Shown here: in pieces, positions 23,670 to 34,760 of the stretch
Position numbering within the stretch: the stretch's first letter is position 1
Layout: every line of letters starts with the position of its first letter
Source: Ahaetulla prasina
Taxonomy: Eukaryota > Chordata > Lepidosauria > Squamata > Colubridae
Assembly (NCBI RefSeq): GCF_028640845.1
Contig: NC_080541.1
Span: forward strand, 142,742,464-142,806,463
Length of the DNA stretch: 64,000 nt
Direction: 5' to 3'
The notes under the pieces: generated by a model
Seen by the model: the letters and a program-made list of their open reading frames with translations, nothing else
What the model was told of the DNA's origin: nothing
The model's database searches: none
Translations under genes and position numbers: made by a program

Positions 23670-24638
23670 ACAGGTAGTCTTCAACCTACGACCACAATTG
23701 AACCCAAAAGTTATGTTGCTAAGTGAGAAATTTGTTAAGTGAATTTTGTCCAGGGGTGAAATCTAAAAATTTTCCCTACCGGTTCTGTGGGCGTGGCTTA
23801 ATTGGTAGGTGCGGCTTGGTGGTCAGGTGACTGAATGGGCATGGTCAATAATAATAAATAATAAAAATAATAAAGTATACAAAACTTGGGAGGCACTGGT
23901 CTACCTTCTTTAAAAATAGAGGCCTCAGTCTACCAATTGCCTTTTACTGAGAGGCCCCAGTCTACCTTCTTTAAAAATAGAGGCCCCGGTCTACCAATTG
24001 CCTTTTACTGAGAACCCCGGTCTACCAAGTGCCTTTTTTTGGCCGGCACCGGTCTACCTTCTTTAAAAATAGAGGCACTGGTCTATTAGCTGCCTACAGC
24101 GCTGATCAGCTGTAGTGCGGCCCTTTGAAGCAGTCATTTAAGGCCGTTTGCAGCTATATCACCACCCAGAGCTTCAGGGACAGAGAAGAGGAACAACGAG
24201 GCGTGGGCAGTGGTGGTGGGGGCAGGGATTTTTGCTACCAATTCTCCGAACTACCTGCCCCCATCGCTACCGGATCGCGGGATCCGGTCCAAACTGGGAG
24301 CACTTCACCCCTGATTTTGTCCCATTTTACGACTTTTCTTGACACATTTGTTAAGTGAATCACTGCAGGTGTTAAGTTAGTAACGCAGCTGTGTAAGTGC
24401 ATCTGGCTTCCACAGTGACTTTGCTTGTCAGAAAGACGCAAAAGGCCTTATGACGGGACATGACCCCGTCATAAATACAAGTCAGCTGTCAGGCATCCAA
24501 ATGTAAATCACATGACCATGGGGATGCTGCAGCGGTCATAAGTATGAAAAATGATCATAAGTCACTTTTTTTCCCCTGTGCCACTGTACTTTGAAAAGTC
24601 ACCAAACAAATGGTTGTAAGTCGAGGACTACCCGTATC
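23670..24638 (+). mobile_element. Palindromic TA-type MITE split by a hAT MITE
   Basis: Left TIR CAGGTAGTCTTCAACCTACGACC at 23670; right TIR GTAAGTCGAGGACTACCCGTA ending near 24638. The family sequence is continuous only if the hAT insert 23751-24313 is removed. Confidence 0.75.
23751..24313 (+). mobile_element. hAT-type MITE with internal minisatellite, nested
   Basis: TIRs CAGGGGTGAAATCTAAA and CACTTCACCCCTG with a perfect 8-bp duplication ATTTTGTC (23743-23750, 24314-24321). Between about 23889 and 24095 a unit of about 60 bp ('cggtctaccttctttaaaaatagaggcc...ccaattgccttttactgag') is repeated about three times, the last copy partial. Confidence 0.85.
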
Positions 24639-25126
24639 ACAGTTGCAAAGTTTTGTCAGATTTGATTCAGGCCCTGATTACAAAACATTTTCTTCTGACC
24701 AAAACTTTTGTCTTTTGCTGCTGTGTTATGTGTTTAATAATGATAATGGAATCCAGATCAAATAAAAGTGGGATTCTGCTCCGAGACACTTCAAAGGACT
24801 ACAGATCTATTTAAAATGCATCTCTAGAAACAAGCTCTCTTCTCTTATTACCAGGGGATGCCTAAAACCATAACAAAAACAGATGCCAGGACCAACAAAA
24901 ACATTCTTTTCATCTCCTTGTCTTGTATCCTTTTCTTTTAATGTATGATAGTACAATTACCTCTGGGACAGTCATTAATCCTTAGCAAAGTTTTATTAAA
25001 CTTCAAAATGCACATTTATTTTAAAGCCTCATTCATTTCATGTTAATTTCCGAGTGAAATTATTTCGGATCATACCCTTTATTTAAAAAGTAAATGCTAG
25101 CAGTCTTGAATAGCTTGGCAATAAAA

Positions 25127-25917
25127 GGTACGGATAATTCTCGACTCATCATCACAATTGGGACCAGAATTTGTATGGCTAAACAAGGGGGTAGTTAAGC
25201 AAGTCGGGCCCAATATTGCGATCTATTTTTGCCACCGTTATTAAGCGAATCGCTGCAGTTAAGTGAATCATGTGGTCCTTAAGTGAATCTGGCTTCCCTC
25301 ATTGACTTTGCTTATCCTAAACTGGTTGAAAACGATGATCACTTGATCTTGGGACTCTGCAAACATTAAAAATACTTACTGATTGCCAAGCACACAAATT
25401 TTTATTATGTGACTACAGGTACAATTGATTTACAACAATTTGTTTAGTGACCTCTCAAAGTTACAAAGGCACTGAAAAATGTGACTTATGACCCTTTTTC
25501 ACCGTTACGACCTTTGCAGCATCCTTATGGTCACATGATCAAAATTCAGTTCCTTGGCAATTGGTTCGTATTAATGATGACTGTAGTGTCTTGGGGTCAC
25601 GTGATCCCCTTTTGCGACCTTCTGACAAGCAAAGTCAATTGGGAAGCCAGATTCATTTAGTTACTCACTGATCAACTGCAGTGGTTCACTTAACAACTGT
25701 GGCAAGAACGGTTGTAAAATGGGACAAAACACACTTAAAAAATTCCTCACTTAACAACAGAAATGTTGGGGTCAATTGGGTCCCAAGTGGAGGACTACCT
25801 TCATAGGGATGCTATGATAGTTGTAAGCACAGGGGCTGGTTGCAAATAACTTTTTTCAAGTTATTGTAACTTGGGTAAATGATCACTAAACGAATGGTTG
25901 TAAGTCCAGGACTAACT
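25127..25917 (+). mobile_element. Palindromic TA-type MITE with a second copy nested inside
   Basis: The outer copy starts 'acggataattctcgactcatcatcacaattgggacc' and ends 'ggttgtaagtccaggactaactgt'. At about 25417-25803 an inverse copy of the same family ('caggtacaattgatttacaacaattt...aagtggaggactacctt') interrupts it. Confidence 0.55.
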
Positions 25918-26004
25918 GTCTATCGACATTCTCAGTCATCCAGGTCCTGGATGTCCCAAAGGTGCTTTTTTCAAGAGGCAACTGGACTTTCTGGTTTTTC
26001 TTTG

Positions 26005-26042
26005 AAGACATTTCACTTCTCATCCAAGAAGATTCTTCAGCT
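26005..26042 (-). ncRNA. Hammerhead-ribozyme-like motif, minus arm, near intact core
   Basis: Minus strand: box CUGAAGA at 26040-26034, a stem II of the TCTTCT/AGAAGT type closed by UGGAUG, then GAAA at 26014-26011 and a GUC cleavage triplet at 26009-26007. Box 1, GAAA and GUC are all present. Stem III would be only about 2 bp, as in the minimal hammerheads of Penelope elements, and stem I is unclear. Activity is not implied. Confidence 0.5.
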
Positions 26043-26063
26043 CTGAAGAACCTGTTTCTGAAG

Positions 26064-26101
26064 AGCTGAAGAAGCTTCTTGGATGAGATGCAAAACGGCT
26101 T
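26064..26101 (+). ncRNA. Hammerhead-ribozyme-like motif, plus arm, inactivated core
   Basis: CUGAAGA at 26066-26072 and stem II GCTTCT..TGGATG..AGATGC are visible. However, GAAA has become AAAA at 26092-26095 and the GUC triplet reads GGC at 26097-26099. Loss of the core G and of the cleavage-site U should abolish activity. Confidence 0.5.
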
Positions 26102-26334
26102 CAAAGAAAAACCAGAAAGCCCAGTTGCATCCTGAAAAAGCCTCTTTGGGACACCCAGGACTAACTGTATTAGAACTCTATAGTGCCCCCATATTGAAAG
26201 GCCAAAAATATGCAAGGCTAAACATGCATCCCTTGTCTGTCACTTAGAGAAAACCTGACTTTTCCAAAGATTATACTGCTGCTTTGAAGGGGACTCTTAT
26301 GATCCTAGAAAAAGATGCAGCCTCTTTAAAGAGT

Positions 26335-26712
26335 ACAGGTAGTTCTCAATTTACAACTGTTCATTTTATGACCGTTTGAAGTTACAACGGCACTGAAAAA
26401 GTAACTTATGTCCGTTTTTCAAACTTACGACCATTGTAGCATCCCCATGGTCATATAATCTAAATTAAGAAGCTGACTTATATTTATGACCGGTTGTCCT
26501 GGGGGCATGTTTTGTTAACCTTTTGACAATCAAAGTCAATGAGGAAGATTCACTTAACAATCGTGTTACTAATTTAACAACTTCAGTGATTCACTTAACA
26601 ACTGTGCGAAACAAGGTTGTAAAATGGGATAAAACTCATTTAGCAAATGTCTCACTTAGCAACATAAATTTTGGGCTCAATTATGATCGTAAGTGGAGGA
26701 CTACCTGTACTG
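26335..26712 (-). mobile_element. Palindromic TA-type MITE
   Basis: Between TA dinucleotides: CAGGTAGTTCTCAATTTAC ... GATCGTAAGTGGAGGACTACCTG. Interior in the opposite order to 11769. Confidence 0.75.
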
Positions 26713-27512
26713 CAGCTGAAACTGTGTGCTCAGGAACCCCTTTTTAAACTTTCAATCCAAAGTGCTGCGCCACTCTAGAAGTTAGAAATTTCCCAAGTCA
26801 TTCCAACAGCATTTAACCTTCGTTCATATATTTTCTGCTTAAACGATAATATTTTGAAAGACATTTTCCAGCCAGGTTAATTAAAAAAAAAAAGCCTGCA
26901 GAAAAGAATGAAATTTAGTGGTTTTGCTACTATTGAACTGAAAATTGGTTTCATTTGAAGAAAGGGAATTGCACTTTCATTTTTCTCGAGAGGAACATTA
27001 CTCCTTAACATACCCAAATTATTTGCAGAAAAGATTATTAATATTTCAACAGGAGAGATCAAGCCCAGTGTATTATAAGAAAAAAGAGTATTAAGCAGAT
27101 TGTAGACCCGCCTAGTCTGGCATTCTGTTCTCACAGTGGTCAACCAGAAAAAATTCAAAACTGAACATGAAAATACATCTCCCTGTCACAAACTGCCTCT
27201 GTAAGAATCAGCTATCGTGATTATCAACTACCAATAGCAATATTCTATATGAATCTATTGACCTATTAAAGCCAATTAATCTGTCAGCTAGTGTCATATC
27301 CTATCCTAGCAAAGTCCAGAATTATTAAAACAAAAAAGTGGTTTCTTTTGCCTTGAGGATCACTGGATGACTTTGCGACCATCCTACTTTTTGGTGTGAT
27401 TTATGTATTTCTATCACACCCTCTTAATCGCCTTCCTTCTACACTTAAAAGTCCCCAATAATACTATTTGTTCCCAATAGGAAGCTGTTATAGCCCTCTG
27501 ATGGGTTCACAT

Positions 27513-27801
27513 CAGTGGTAAGTTTCAAAAAATTTTATTACCGGTTCTGTGGGCGTGGCTTGATGGGCATGGCTTGATGGGCGTGGCAGGGGAAGGATAC
27601 TGTAAAATCTCCATTCTCTCCCCAATCCAGGGGAAGATTATTGCAAAATCCTCATTTCCTCCCAATCAGCTGGGACTCGGGAGGCAGAGAATAGATGGGG
27701 GTAGAGCCAGTCAGAATTTTTACTACCGGTTCTCCGAACTTTCCAAAATTTCCACTACTGGTTCTCCAGAACTGGTCAGAACCTGCTGAAACCCACCTCT
27801 G
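27513..27801 (+). mobile_element. hAT-type MITE ('CAGtGGTGAAATC' family)
   Basis: Starts CAGTGGTAAGTTTC and ends 'gctgaaacccacctctg'. Flanks GTTCACAT (27505-27512) and GTTCACGT (27802-27809) agree in 7 of 8 bases. The interior 'ccggttctgtgggcgtggcttgatggg' matches 10993. Confidence 0.8.
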
Positions 27802-28616
27802 GTTCACGTAGCTCAGCACTTTGGCAAGCAGTAGTTACCCTAGCCAAAATACTTTTCACCTACACAACTTTTAGGGCTCTGATTTGTTGAGATTTTAGCA
27901 ATTACAAGTTTAGCCCAACTGTTTTGAAATTCTGGTCAGAATTAACGTTGTTTTATAATCGGACTTATTTGAAATAAGGTGACAGTCTAGGGTTAGGCAA
28001 ATATTTTGGAGTTCTAAATACATTTGGAATTGTGAGAACCTATCATAGCTCCTCTCAGGAAATGGTTAGCATAGCTGGCTGTGCCAATTACAAAATAGTA
28101 CAAAAATACAATTTACAATAAGTTAAGCTGGTAAAGAGATGTTAGACCAGCTTATCTTGGTCTTTTGAGGGAGGGGCAGAGGGTCACATACATATGAAAT
28201 ATAGGGATACAGTCATCCACCGTACAGACTAACAAATAAATGCCTGTGTATCTTAAGAGCATTCCTGTAAATGAGGGAGATGCAGGAAGCTGGCTGGGCT
28301 TTGCTGTCCAGCCACCCATTCAATCATTTTATACATTACAACTTTTTTTTTTAAAAAAATAATCAGTGGGTGGAAGTATTTGACAGGTGTCACATTGCAT
28401 ACCTGACATTTTTCTGTTGACCAAGGAAAAACATTCAAAAGCCACATTAAGTTCATTGAAGGATTTCAAAAATAAGAAGTACATGCTTTGCAGTTTCAAA
28501 GAATTGCTCATAGGCAAAACAAATCCAACAAGAGAAATGACTGTGAAAAACAAGCGGTTGACAGCTAGGCCATGTTGGCACAAAACTGCTGTCTTACATG
28601 AAATGTGAGACATTCT

Positions 28617-29003
28617 ACAGGTAGTCCTTGATTTACAACAGTCTGTTTAGTGACCATTCAAAGTTACAACAGCACTGAAAAAAAAGTGACTTATGTTTCA
28701 CACAACCACTGCAGCATCCCCATGGTCCTGTGATCAAAATTCAGACGCTTGGCAACTGACTCATATTTATGACGGTTGCAGTGTCCCAGGATCATGTGAC
28801 ACCCCCCCCCATGCAACATTCTATCAAGCAAAGTCAATGGGCAAGCCAGATTCACTTAATAACTGTATTACTAACATCACAACTGCAGTGATTCACAGTG
28901 GCAAGGCAGGTCGTAAAATGGGACAAAAGTCACTTAATGACTGTCTTGTTTAGCAACGGAAATTTTGGGCTTAATTGTGGCCGTAAGTTGAGGACTACCT
29001 GTA
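28617..29003 (-). mobile_element. Palindromic TA-type MITE
   Basis: Between TA dinucleotides: CAGGTAGTCCTTGATTTAC ... GGCCGTAAGTTGAGGACTACCTG, one of the better preserved copies. Confidence 0.75.
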
Positions 29004-29022
29004 TTAGGTCCTACCCTGTATG

Positions 29023-29448
29023 TAGTGGGATTCAAATAATTTAACAACCGGTTCTGTAATGACTGGCTAAGTGGGAGTGGCCATGGTGGGAGTGGCCATG
29101 GTGGGCATGGCCAGGGGGATGACAGGCATCACTTGGCCTCCTGCACTCCCCCTGCGAGCAAAAAAGGGTCACGGGGGGAAGGACACGCCTCCCCCGGCGC
29201 TCCATTTTGGGCCTAGTAGGTGTCCCTGCAACCTCCTGGGAGCGAAAATGGGCCAGGAGGGGGGGGCACGCTGCAACCCCCCCGCTCCCCATTTTGGGCC
29301 TAGGAGGCCTCTCTGAAGCCTCCTGGGAGCAAAAATGGGCTATGGGGACTCCTGGAATGGGCAGGGCAGGAAGGGGCGGGATGAGACCAGTTAACAATTT
29401 AACTACCGGTTCGCCTGAACCAGCCCAAACCGGCTGAATCCCATCACT
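29023..29448 (+). mobile_element. hAT-type MITE ('AGTGGGATTCA' family)
   Basis: Ends TAGTGGGATTCAAA and TGAATCCCATCACTG with flanks CCTGTATG (29015-29022) and CCTATATG (29449-29456), 7 of 8 alike. The interior has three 'cctcctgggagcaaaaatggg'-type repeats and 'gggagtggccatggtggg' duplications. Confidence 0.75.
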
Positions 29449-30549
29449 GCCTATATGGCCAGGAGGACTCTACCAAATTTGCTGAGAAGAAAAAGAAAAT
29501 CAGCGCCTACTTGTGGTATAATGTGGTATTATATTATAACTGCAGACACAGACAGAATGAATGACATCTAGACCAGTAAAGCTTTTGCCAAAATCCTGTA
29601 ATCTTTAAGGCTTAGTTATTTCACCTCTATTCTAAATTAGAATAGCCACCTCAACAAAAGCTCCCAAAAAATTTGTTTACATATAATGTAGTGATATAGA
29701 AAACATCCTTCGAGGCCAGTTCAATTCATGTCCGTGTTGCCCTCTTGGCAATATAACGGCAGTAATTCACCATTGCACAATTTTAAACAATACATTTATA
29801 GATCATAAATAATAACAGTGCAGTTTGTGGTCTCCTTCTTCATCCCTAGACAGACTTCTTTCTTTTCTTCTGCATGGTAAGTCCATCCATTGTTCTCACC
29901 CCATTCAGTCACCCTGATTTCTGAGAGTTGTCATGGATACGCTATGTGAACTTTTCCAGCCAACTAACTTTCAGTAAACCTAAATACCTTTGGAAAGAAT
30001 GGACTTTCAGAGGGGGATGGACGAGAGGGAAAGGAAAATAATGAATCCCACTAAAAGTGGCTTATTGGTATACTCAGACCTTGTTTTTATTAACTCATCC
30101 AATTAAATCAGGGAAAGAATGTCATCATCCACATTGGAATGCTTTCGGGGCAAAACACATTCAAGGCAAAATGATTTAAGTGTCAGTTACAGTGATAGTT
30201 AAAATGCCTCCTATGGGATTTTTAAGCCTGTTCAATTTATCTGGATTGGGTTCAGAATTACTGGAGCCGCTATTTGCCCCAATAATGAAGGTGAGGTTGA
30301 CAAAACATATTCACAATGGCATCCCAGGCAGTTTTCAGTCTGATTTTGAAATCATGGTAATTCCAGCTCTCCCTATCTCTAGAGATAAAGCATTGCTTTA
30401 ACATCAACAGCTCACAATGGCTCCCTAAATCCTTTCTGTTGTCTGGCAGCTTAAGATTTGTATCAGTCCTTCATAAATGAAAAAAAAAGAGAATTCAGGA
30501 TGAATCATAGCCAGAGAAGACTTCTCCTCTTTCTTCCTGCTCTTTAGAG

Positions 30550-30662
30550 CAGTGTTTCTCAACTTAAAGCTGCGTGGACTTCAACTCCCAGAATTCCCCC
30601 AGCCAGGAATCCTGGGAATTGAAGTTCACACAGCTTAAAATGGCCAAGGCTGAGAAACACTG
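30550..30662. mobile_element. Hairpin MITE ('CAGTGTTTCTCAAC' family)
   Basis: A 113-bp imperfect hairpin, CAGTGTTTCTCAACTT...GGCTGAGAAACACTG, with inner arms 'gtggacttcaactcccagaatt' / 'aattgaagttcacac'. Probably a hAT derivative; the target duplication is eroded. Confidence 0.65.
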
Positions 30663-32232
30663 CTCTAAAACAAACACAACCTGCAGTTCATTATTTGACA
30701 AACAAATAAACAAAACAATGTGGTTGGCCGAGTCATAAGACAACCCACTTCTCCTTCCTCTTTACCAACTTTCCAAACCGAGTGATGTAGACAACTATTC
30801 ATCTCCCAAAATCATATTTTCGAGAGAGACTGATACAGAATGATAGTGAGGCTACCAAAGTCCATTTTATTGAAACAAAAAGGCAGTCTAGGCAATAAAG
30901 GGGTGGCGTGGCGAGAATAGAAATTAATTAATAGTAACTATAGAAATTACAAATGTTTAAAGGATTTATTTCTAAGGGTTTATACTGTACTTCATCGAAG
31001 AATAATTTTTCTATTCGGCTTTTGGAACCAGCTGAGTTTACAAGGGTGGAAAAAATCAGATAGGAGACTTCATGGGAAAATTCCATTACATCTCAACTTC
31101 CATAGTAGTTGTTTTTTTGTGTTTTTTTTTTTGATATATTTTTTAGGCACTCTTACACCTCAATGCATACAACAGTTGATAGTTAATGAAGCAAATATTT
31201 CTTTTATTAACCTCTCCCAAATGGAAAGTTCAGTTTGATCGCATTAATCACTACCAAAGTTACAAAAACACAGACATGAAACAAATTTCCTGAACAACCA
31301 GTGTAAGAGATACATTGCAAATTCAGCATCTTGGGTGGGGTTTTTTTTTGAAGGGGGAATGAGAAAAAAAGGCACAGTGAAAGCATGAACATTGATACCA
31401 ATCAGTATTATCTATGCTGTTTCTTCTGTGCCATACAAAGTTTATGGAGTACAAAAAAACAAACCAAAAAAACAACAACACCCCAGAACAATTCCCAAGG
31501 ACATTATAATCTAAAATCTGACACAAAGTAACAAAGAGAGGCAGGAAAAACTGTGATTGTTGCAATGACTAAGACTTACTGTAGGGAAGGGCACAATAGT
31601 AGAGGATCTCATCATGAATCATACAGTATTTATTATTATAAATCGTGAAATCAAATTTAAAATACCATTTCATCAAACCCGTTTTGGCTTGTTACAAATA
31701 CCTAGCCAATTATCCCAACAGTAAAGTATGCAATATGTGAGTAGAGGGGGGGGGATGCCAATTGTTAAAATGACTCATATCAGCCCTTTGCCATTCTATC
31801 ACATTCCTAGTATATTTTCAAAAACTCAGAACATCTTTAAACGAATCATTCTAACAAACGACCCCAAAAATCCACCCTTCACTTTTCCATATATCAAATG
31901 ACCAGCTCACTCCCGTGCAACAGTCTTTCCTTGTTGTTAGTCATCAGAGTTCACCTACCATCATACATCAGTCTTTGTGGTAATTGTGTTGGAGAAAGTA
32001 CGCACAATTTCTATGCCCACAAGCCCTTAACACATACTCTCCATTTTTACTCACAAAATGCCCAACCAAAGGAGGAAGAACACTATATTTTCAGTACCCA
32101 AACCTTTTAGTAACTGATCTGGAAACTTTTAAGTTTGATTCTGTAGTTTTCTGGATATTTACCTCAATAGTCTAAGCGGGACTTTGGGGTAGACATGCAC
32201 AAGCATCAGCTGAACTAGTAGTTTTTTTTTAT

Positions 32233-32233
<1 letters not shown>

Positions 32234-32309
<76 letters not shown>
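32234..32309 (+). repeat. (ATCT)n microsatellite
   Basis: About 18-19 uninterrupted tetranucleotide units. Confidence 0.95.
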
Positions 32310-32329
32310 GTTTCTTTGACTCCCGAAGG

Positions 32330-32505
32330 AATCCCCGAAGTTTGGTAGCCAACATTTTCGGAAATTGGCCCCAGCGTTCTTCCTAGGATTGAGAGAAGCT
32401 GACCCGCCTAAAGTCACCCAGTTGGCGTCTGTGCCGAAGACAACACTTGAACTCAGCTCCCGCTAATCCAGCGCCTTAACCTCTAGTCCAGACGGACTCC
32501 CAAAC
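32330..32505 (-). mobile_element. MIR-like tRNA-derived SINE fragment
   Basis: 'gagagaagctgacccgcctaaagtcacccagttggc...acttgaactcagctcccgctaatccagcgccttaacc' is, inverted, a tRNA-like B box (ggttcaagt type) plus a MIR-type core. Confidence 0.5.
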
Positions 32506-32749
32506 CAGCATTAAAGACGATATGCATAGCCTTGCCTTTGCATAAATGGGTAGGTAAATTGTTCTCAAAGTTCTATCAAAACCCGCTATTTCAGAACCAC
32601 TACTGAGAAGTAGTAGCGGAACTACTACCGTTACTGAGAAGGAAAATAAAAATAAAAACACCCCCCGGATTTTCAAATTAGAACCCCGCTCTGAATTCGA
32701 ACCACTTACTTCTGCGAAAAGGAAAAGAAAAGAGGGAGGGGGGGGGAAC

Positions 32750-33440
32750 GAACGATTTCAGTCCGCTTTCGTCTCCACGAGTTCGTGCTTAACTCCCGGC
32801 GACATCGGTCAATCCATCCCTCGGTCCGGGGAAACAAAAAACAAAAAACACGCGCAACTTCGCGATCTGCCCTCCAGCAGCCGGACTAACGCTGGGCAAC
32901 TGCACCAGCAGCCCCGCAGCCAGGACTCTTCCCCCGAGTTAACCTGTCTTCGAGTTTCTGCTCCGCGCTTTCCCAGAGTCGCTCCGTCCTCATCCCGGGC
33001 ATTTGCAAAGCTAAGCAGGCGCCGCCGCCGCCGCCTCTCTTACCTTGCCTGGAGCAGAGGGAGGGGAGGCGAGGGCGGGAGGAGCGCCGCGAGGGGGCTC
33101 GCGCACCGTTGCCAGCGAAGGGGAGCTGCTCTCGCTCGCTCTCGGTCGCGCGCGCGCGCACCATCGGGCGCGAGCTCGTCCCGGGTCTTTTGGCAGCCGG
33201 TCAAAAGGTGGCTCGCGCGAGCCGCTGAGGCCAGGGCTGAAGCGTCGTCCGCGGCTCGGGGTTTCCCACTCCCGAAGCGATCCCTCAACCCGGCGAGCGA
33301 CGCCGGGGGTTGCCCGCTGCCAAGTCGGGCAGCAGCTGCAGACAGTGGAGAGGGCGGAGAACAAGGCGGGCACCGGCCTTCCTGGAGTGATTTAGGGCTG
33401 CTCGGTTTCCGCCCCAGCGCCGGGCTGTGGCCCCTCTACG
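32750..33440. promoter_or_regulatory. CpG island promoter region
   Basis: This is the only long GC-rich, CpG-dense block in an AT-rich window. It has many CG dinucleotides, GC-box-like GGGAGGCGAGGGCGGGA runs, a (GCC)n stretch at 33021-33034 and a CGCGCGCGCG run near 33149. No TATA box is obvious. Together with the minus-strand donor at 33044 it fits a housekeeping-type promoter driving BCAR3 leftward. Such islands are often bidirectional, but I see no convincing plus-strand exon. Confidence 0.75.
33044..33400 (-). other. BCAR3: Putative non-coding exon 1 of BCAR3 (5' UTR)
   Basis: On the minus strand the CpG island contains GGCAAG|GTAAGAG, a consensus splice donor with last exon base 33044. 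It lies about 16.5 kb upstream of the BCAR3 start exon, whose acceptor is preceded by an in-frame stop, so a non-coding first exon is needed and this is the best candidate. The transcription start is not defined; the 33400 limit is only the edge of the GC-rich block. The open frames crossing the block (for example 33011-33373 minus) run through the donor and into the (GCC)n run, and I do not regard them as coding. An alternative is that the donor belongs to one of several alternative first exons. Confidence 0.55.
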
Positions 33441-34238
33441 TGATTGTCATTTGCATAGGGTGACCTCCTCTTGCCCCATCCTGGGGCTCTTTTGGAAAGT
33501 GTTTTCTGCAGTCTTCCACATCTAAAATAATTGTCTTTCCTCTCCCCAAAAAAAAAGATTTAAAAAAAATTATTATTTTTTTACTGCCAGTTCTAATTAT
33601 TCAACTAAGCAGTTGGAAGTGGCAGGGTGTCACTGGGTCCATTTCCCTCCCTTGACTGGCATCCAATGCCCACAGGAGAATGTGTCACAATATCTTCTCC
33701 GTGCCAGCCAAGAGTTCGTTGCGGGCCAGTTTCCTTTAATTGAAACTGCAGCCAACAAAAGAAAACAGCTTCTGTGTATTTTGCTACCCTGGAAAAGGGC
33801 AATTTGCACCATCCATCAACTTTGGAAAGTTGGTTGATTCCCATAGCTTATTGCACTGCCCTGCTGCAATCTATGGTCGGCTCTACCGTTTATCCAGGAG
33901 AAGATCTAATCTTCTAATCTAAACCGTTTGTCAATCTAATCACAGATTTGGCGACAGGATGAACTTGTAGCATACTTTGAACCATTCTCATCCTTGTATC
34001 TAAACCATGACTTGTGATTTAACATTATCAGTAGTTACTGAAACAATGCATCATCCAGTTTAAAACTGATTTATTATATGTAATATTAAATTGTGATTTA
34101 GACTTACTAATGGAGAGGTTTTGATTAGTCTAGTTAATGAATCCCACAAAACGGTCACATAATTTGAATCTGCACTATTCAAAGGGATACTTCTATTGGA
34201 AATAGTCTTAACCGTGAGGATTTCAAACATCATAACAG
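33441..34238. other. No recognised feature
   Basis: Flank of the CpG island, upstream of the proposed BCAR3 promoter. AT-rich past 33540. I see no exon or repeat. Confidence 0.45.
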
Positions 34239-34760
34239 GTAGTCCTCAACTTATGACTACAATTGAGCCCAAAATTCCCTGTGGCTAAGCAAAGCAGTTG
34301 TTAAATGAGTTTTGCCTCATTTTATGATCTTTTTGCCACAGTTGTTAGGGAAATCACTGCAGCTGTTAAGTGAATCATGCAGTCATTAAACAAATCTTGC
34401 TTCCCCAATTGACTCTGCTTGTTGGAAACCAACTGGAAAGGTTATAAATGATGATCACATGGCAATGCAACTCTCATAAATACATGCCATGTGCTTGAAT
34501 TTTGATCACATGATCAGGGGATGCTGTAAGGCAGGGGTCTCCAACCTTGGCAACTTTAAGACTTGCGGACTTCAACTCCCAGAATCAGCTTTGCTGGCTG
34601 AGGAATTCTGGGAGTTGAAGTCCACAAGTCTTAAAGTTGCCACAATTGGAGACCCCTGCTGTAAGGTTATAAGTGTGAAAACTGGTCATAAATCATTTCA
34701 TTGTCACTGTAACTTCAAACAGTCACTAAATGAATGTTTGTAAATCGAGGACTACTTGTA
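34239..34760 (+). mobile_element. Palindromic TA-type MITE with a nested hairpin MITE
   Basis: TIRs CAGGTAGTCCTCAACTTATGAC and GTAAATCGAGGACTACTTGTA. The family sequence is contiguous once 34532-34658 and one copy of its duplication are removed. Confidence 0.75.
34532..34658. mobile_element. Hairpin MITE ('CAGGGGTCTCCAACC' family)
   Basis: CAGGGGTCTCCAACCTTGGC ... 'gccacaattggagacccctg' forms a near-complete hairpin, including 'cttaaagttgcc' and 'ttgaagtccac' arms. It has a perfect 8-bp duplication CTGTAAGG (34524-34531, 34659-34666), so it is hAT-like. A sister copy is at 54521. Confidence 0.85.

Larger units (their letters stand above)
25925..26165. mobile_element. Head-to-head Penelope-like pLTR fragments with hammerhead-like motifs
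   Basis: The block is a large imperfect palindrome: 'ccaggtcctggatgtcccaaaggtgctttttt...' and '...cctctttgggacacccaggact' face each other around 26045. Each arm holds 'ttcttggatgaga.gc/t.aaa.g.cttcaaagaaaaaccagaaag', which I recognise as the repeat of Penelope-like elements that carry hammerhead ribozymes. No coding sequence is attached. Confidence 0.55.
16582..33043 (-). other. Presumed BCAR3 intron 1
   Basis: This is the interval between the candidate donor at 33044 and the acceptor ending at 16582 on the minus strand. It is filled with transposon remnants listed separately. Stretches in which I recognise nothing are 16590-17040, 18120-19613, 19944-20520, 21060-22712, 23118-23669, 24640-25125, 26713-27504, 27810-28616, 29457-30549 and 30663-32230, apart from simple A/T runs. 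No internal coding exon was recognised. The call depends on the exon 1 assignment being right. Confidence 0.5.

Noticed and set aside
32234..32309. Regularly spaced repeats resembling an array
   Set aside because: A simple (ATCT)n microsatellite; there are no unique spacers, and this is a vertebrate genome, so CRISPR is not relevant.
33021..33034. (GCC)n as a coding Ala/Arg tract
   Set aside because: It lies just intronic of the donor on the minus strand and is only four to five units long.
33011..33373. Long minus-strand frames in the CpG island (120, 92 and 82 codons)
   Set aside because: Low-complexity Arg/Ala/Ser-rich translations of GC-rich DNA. They read through the splice donor at 33044 and show no domain; stop-poor GC content explains them.
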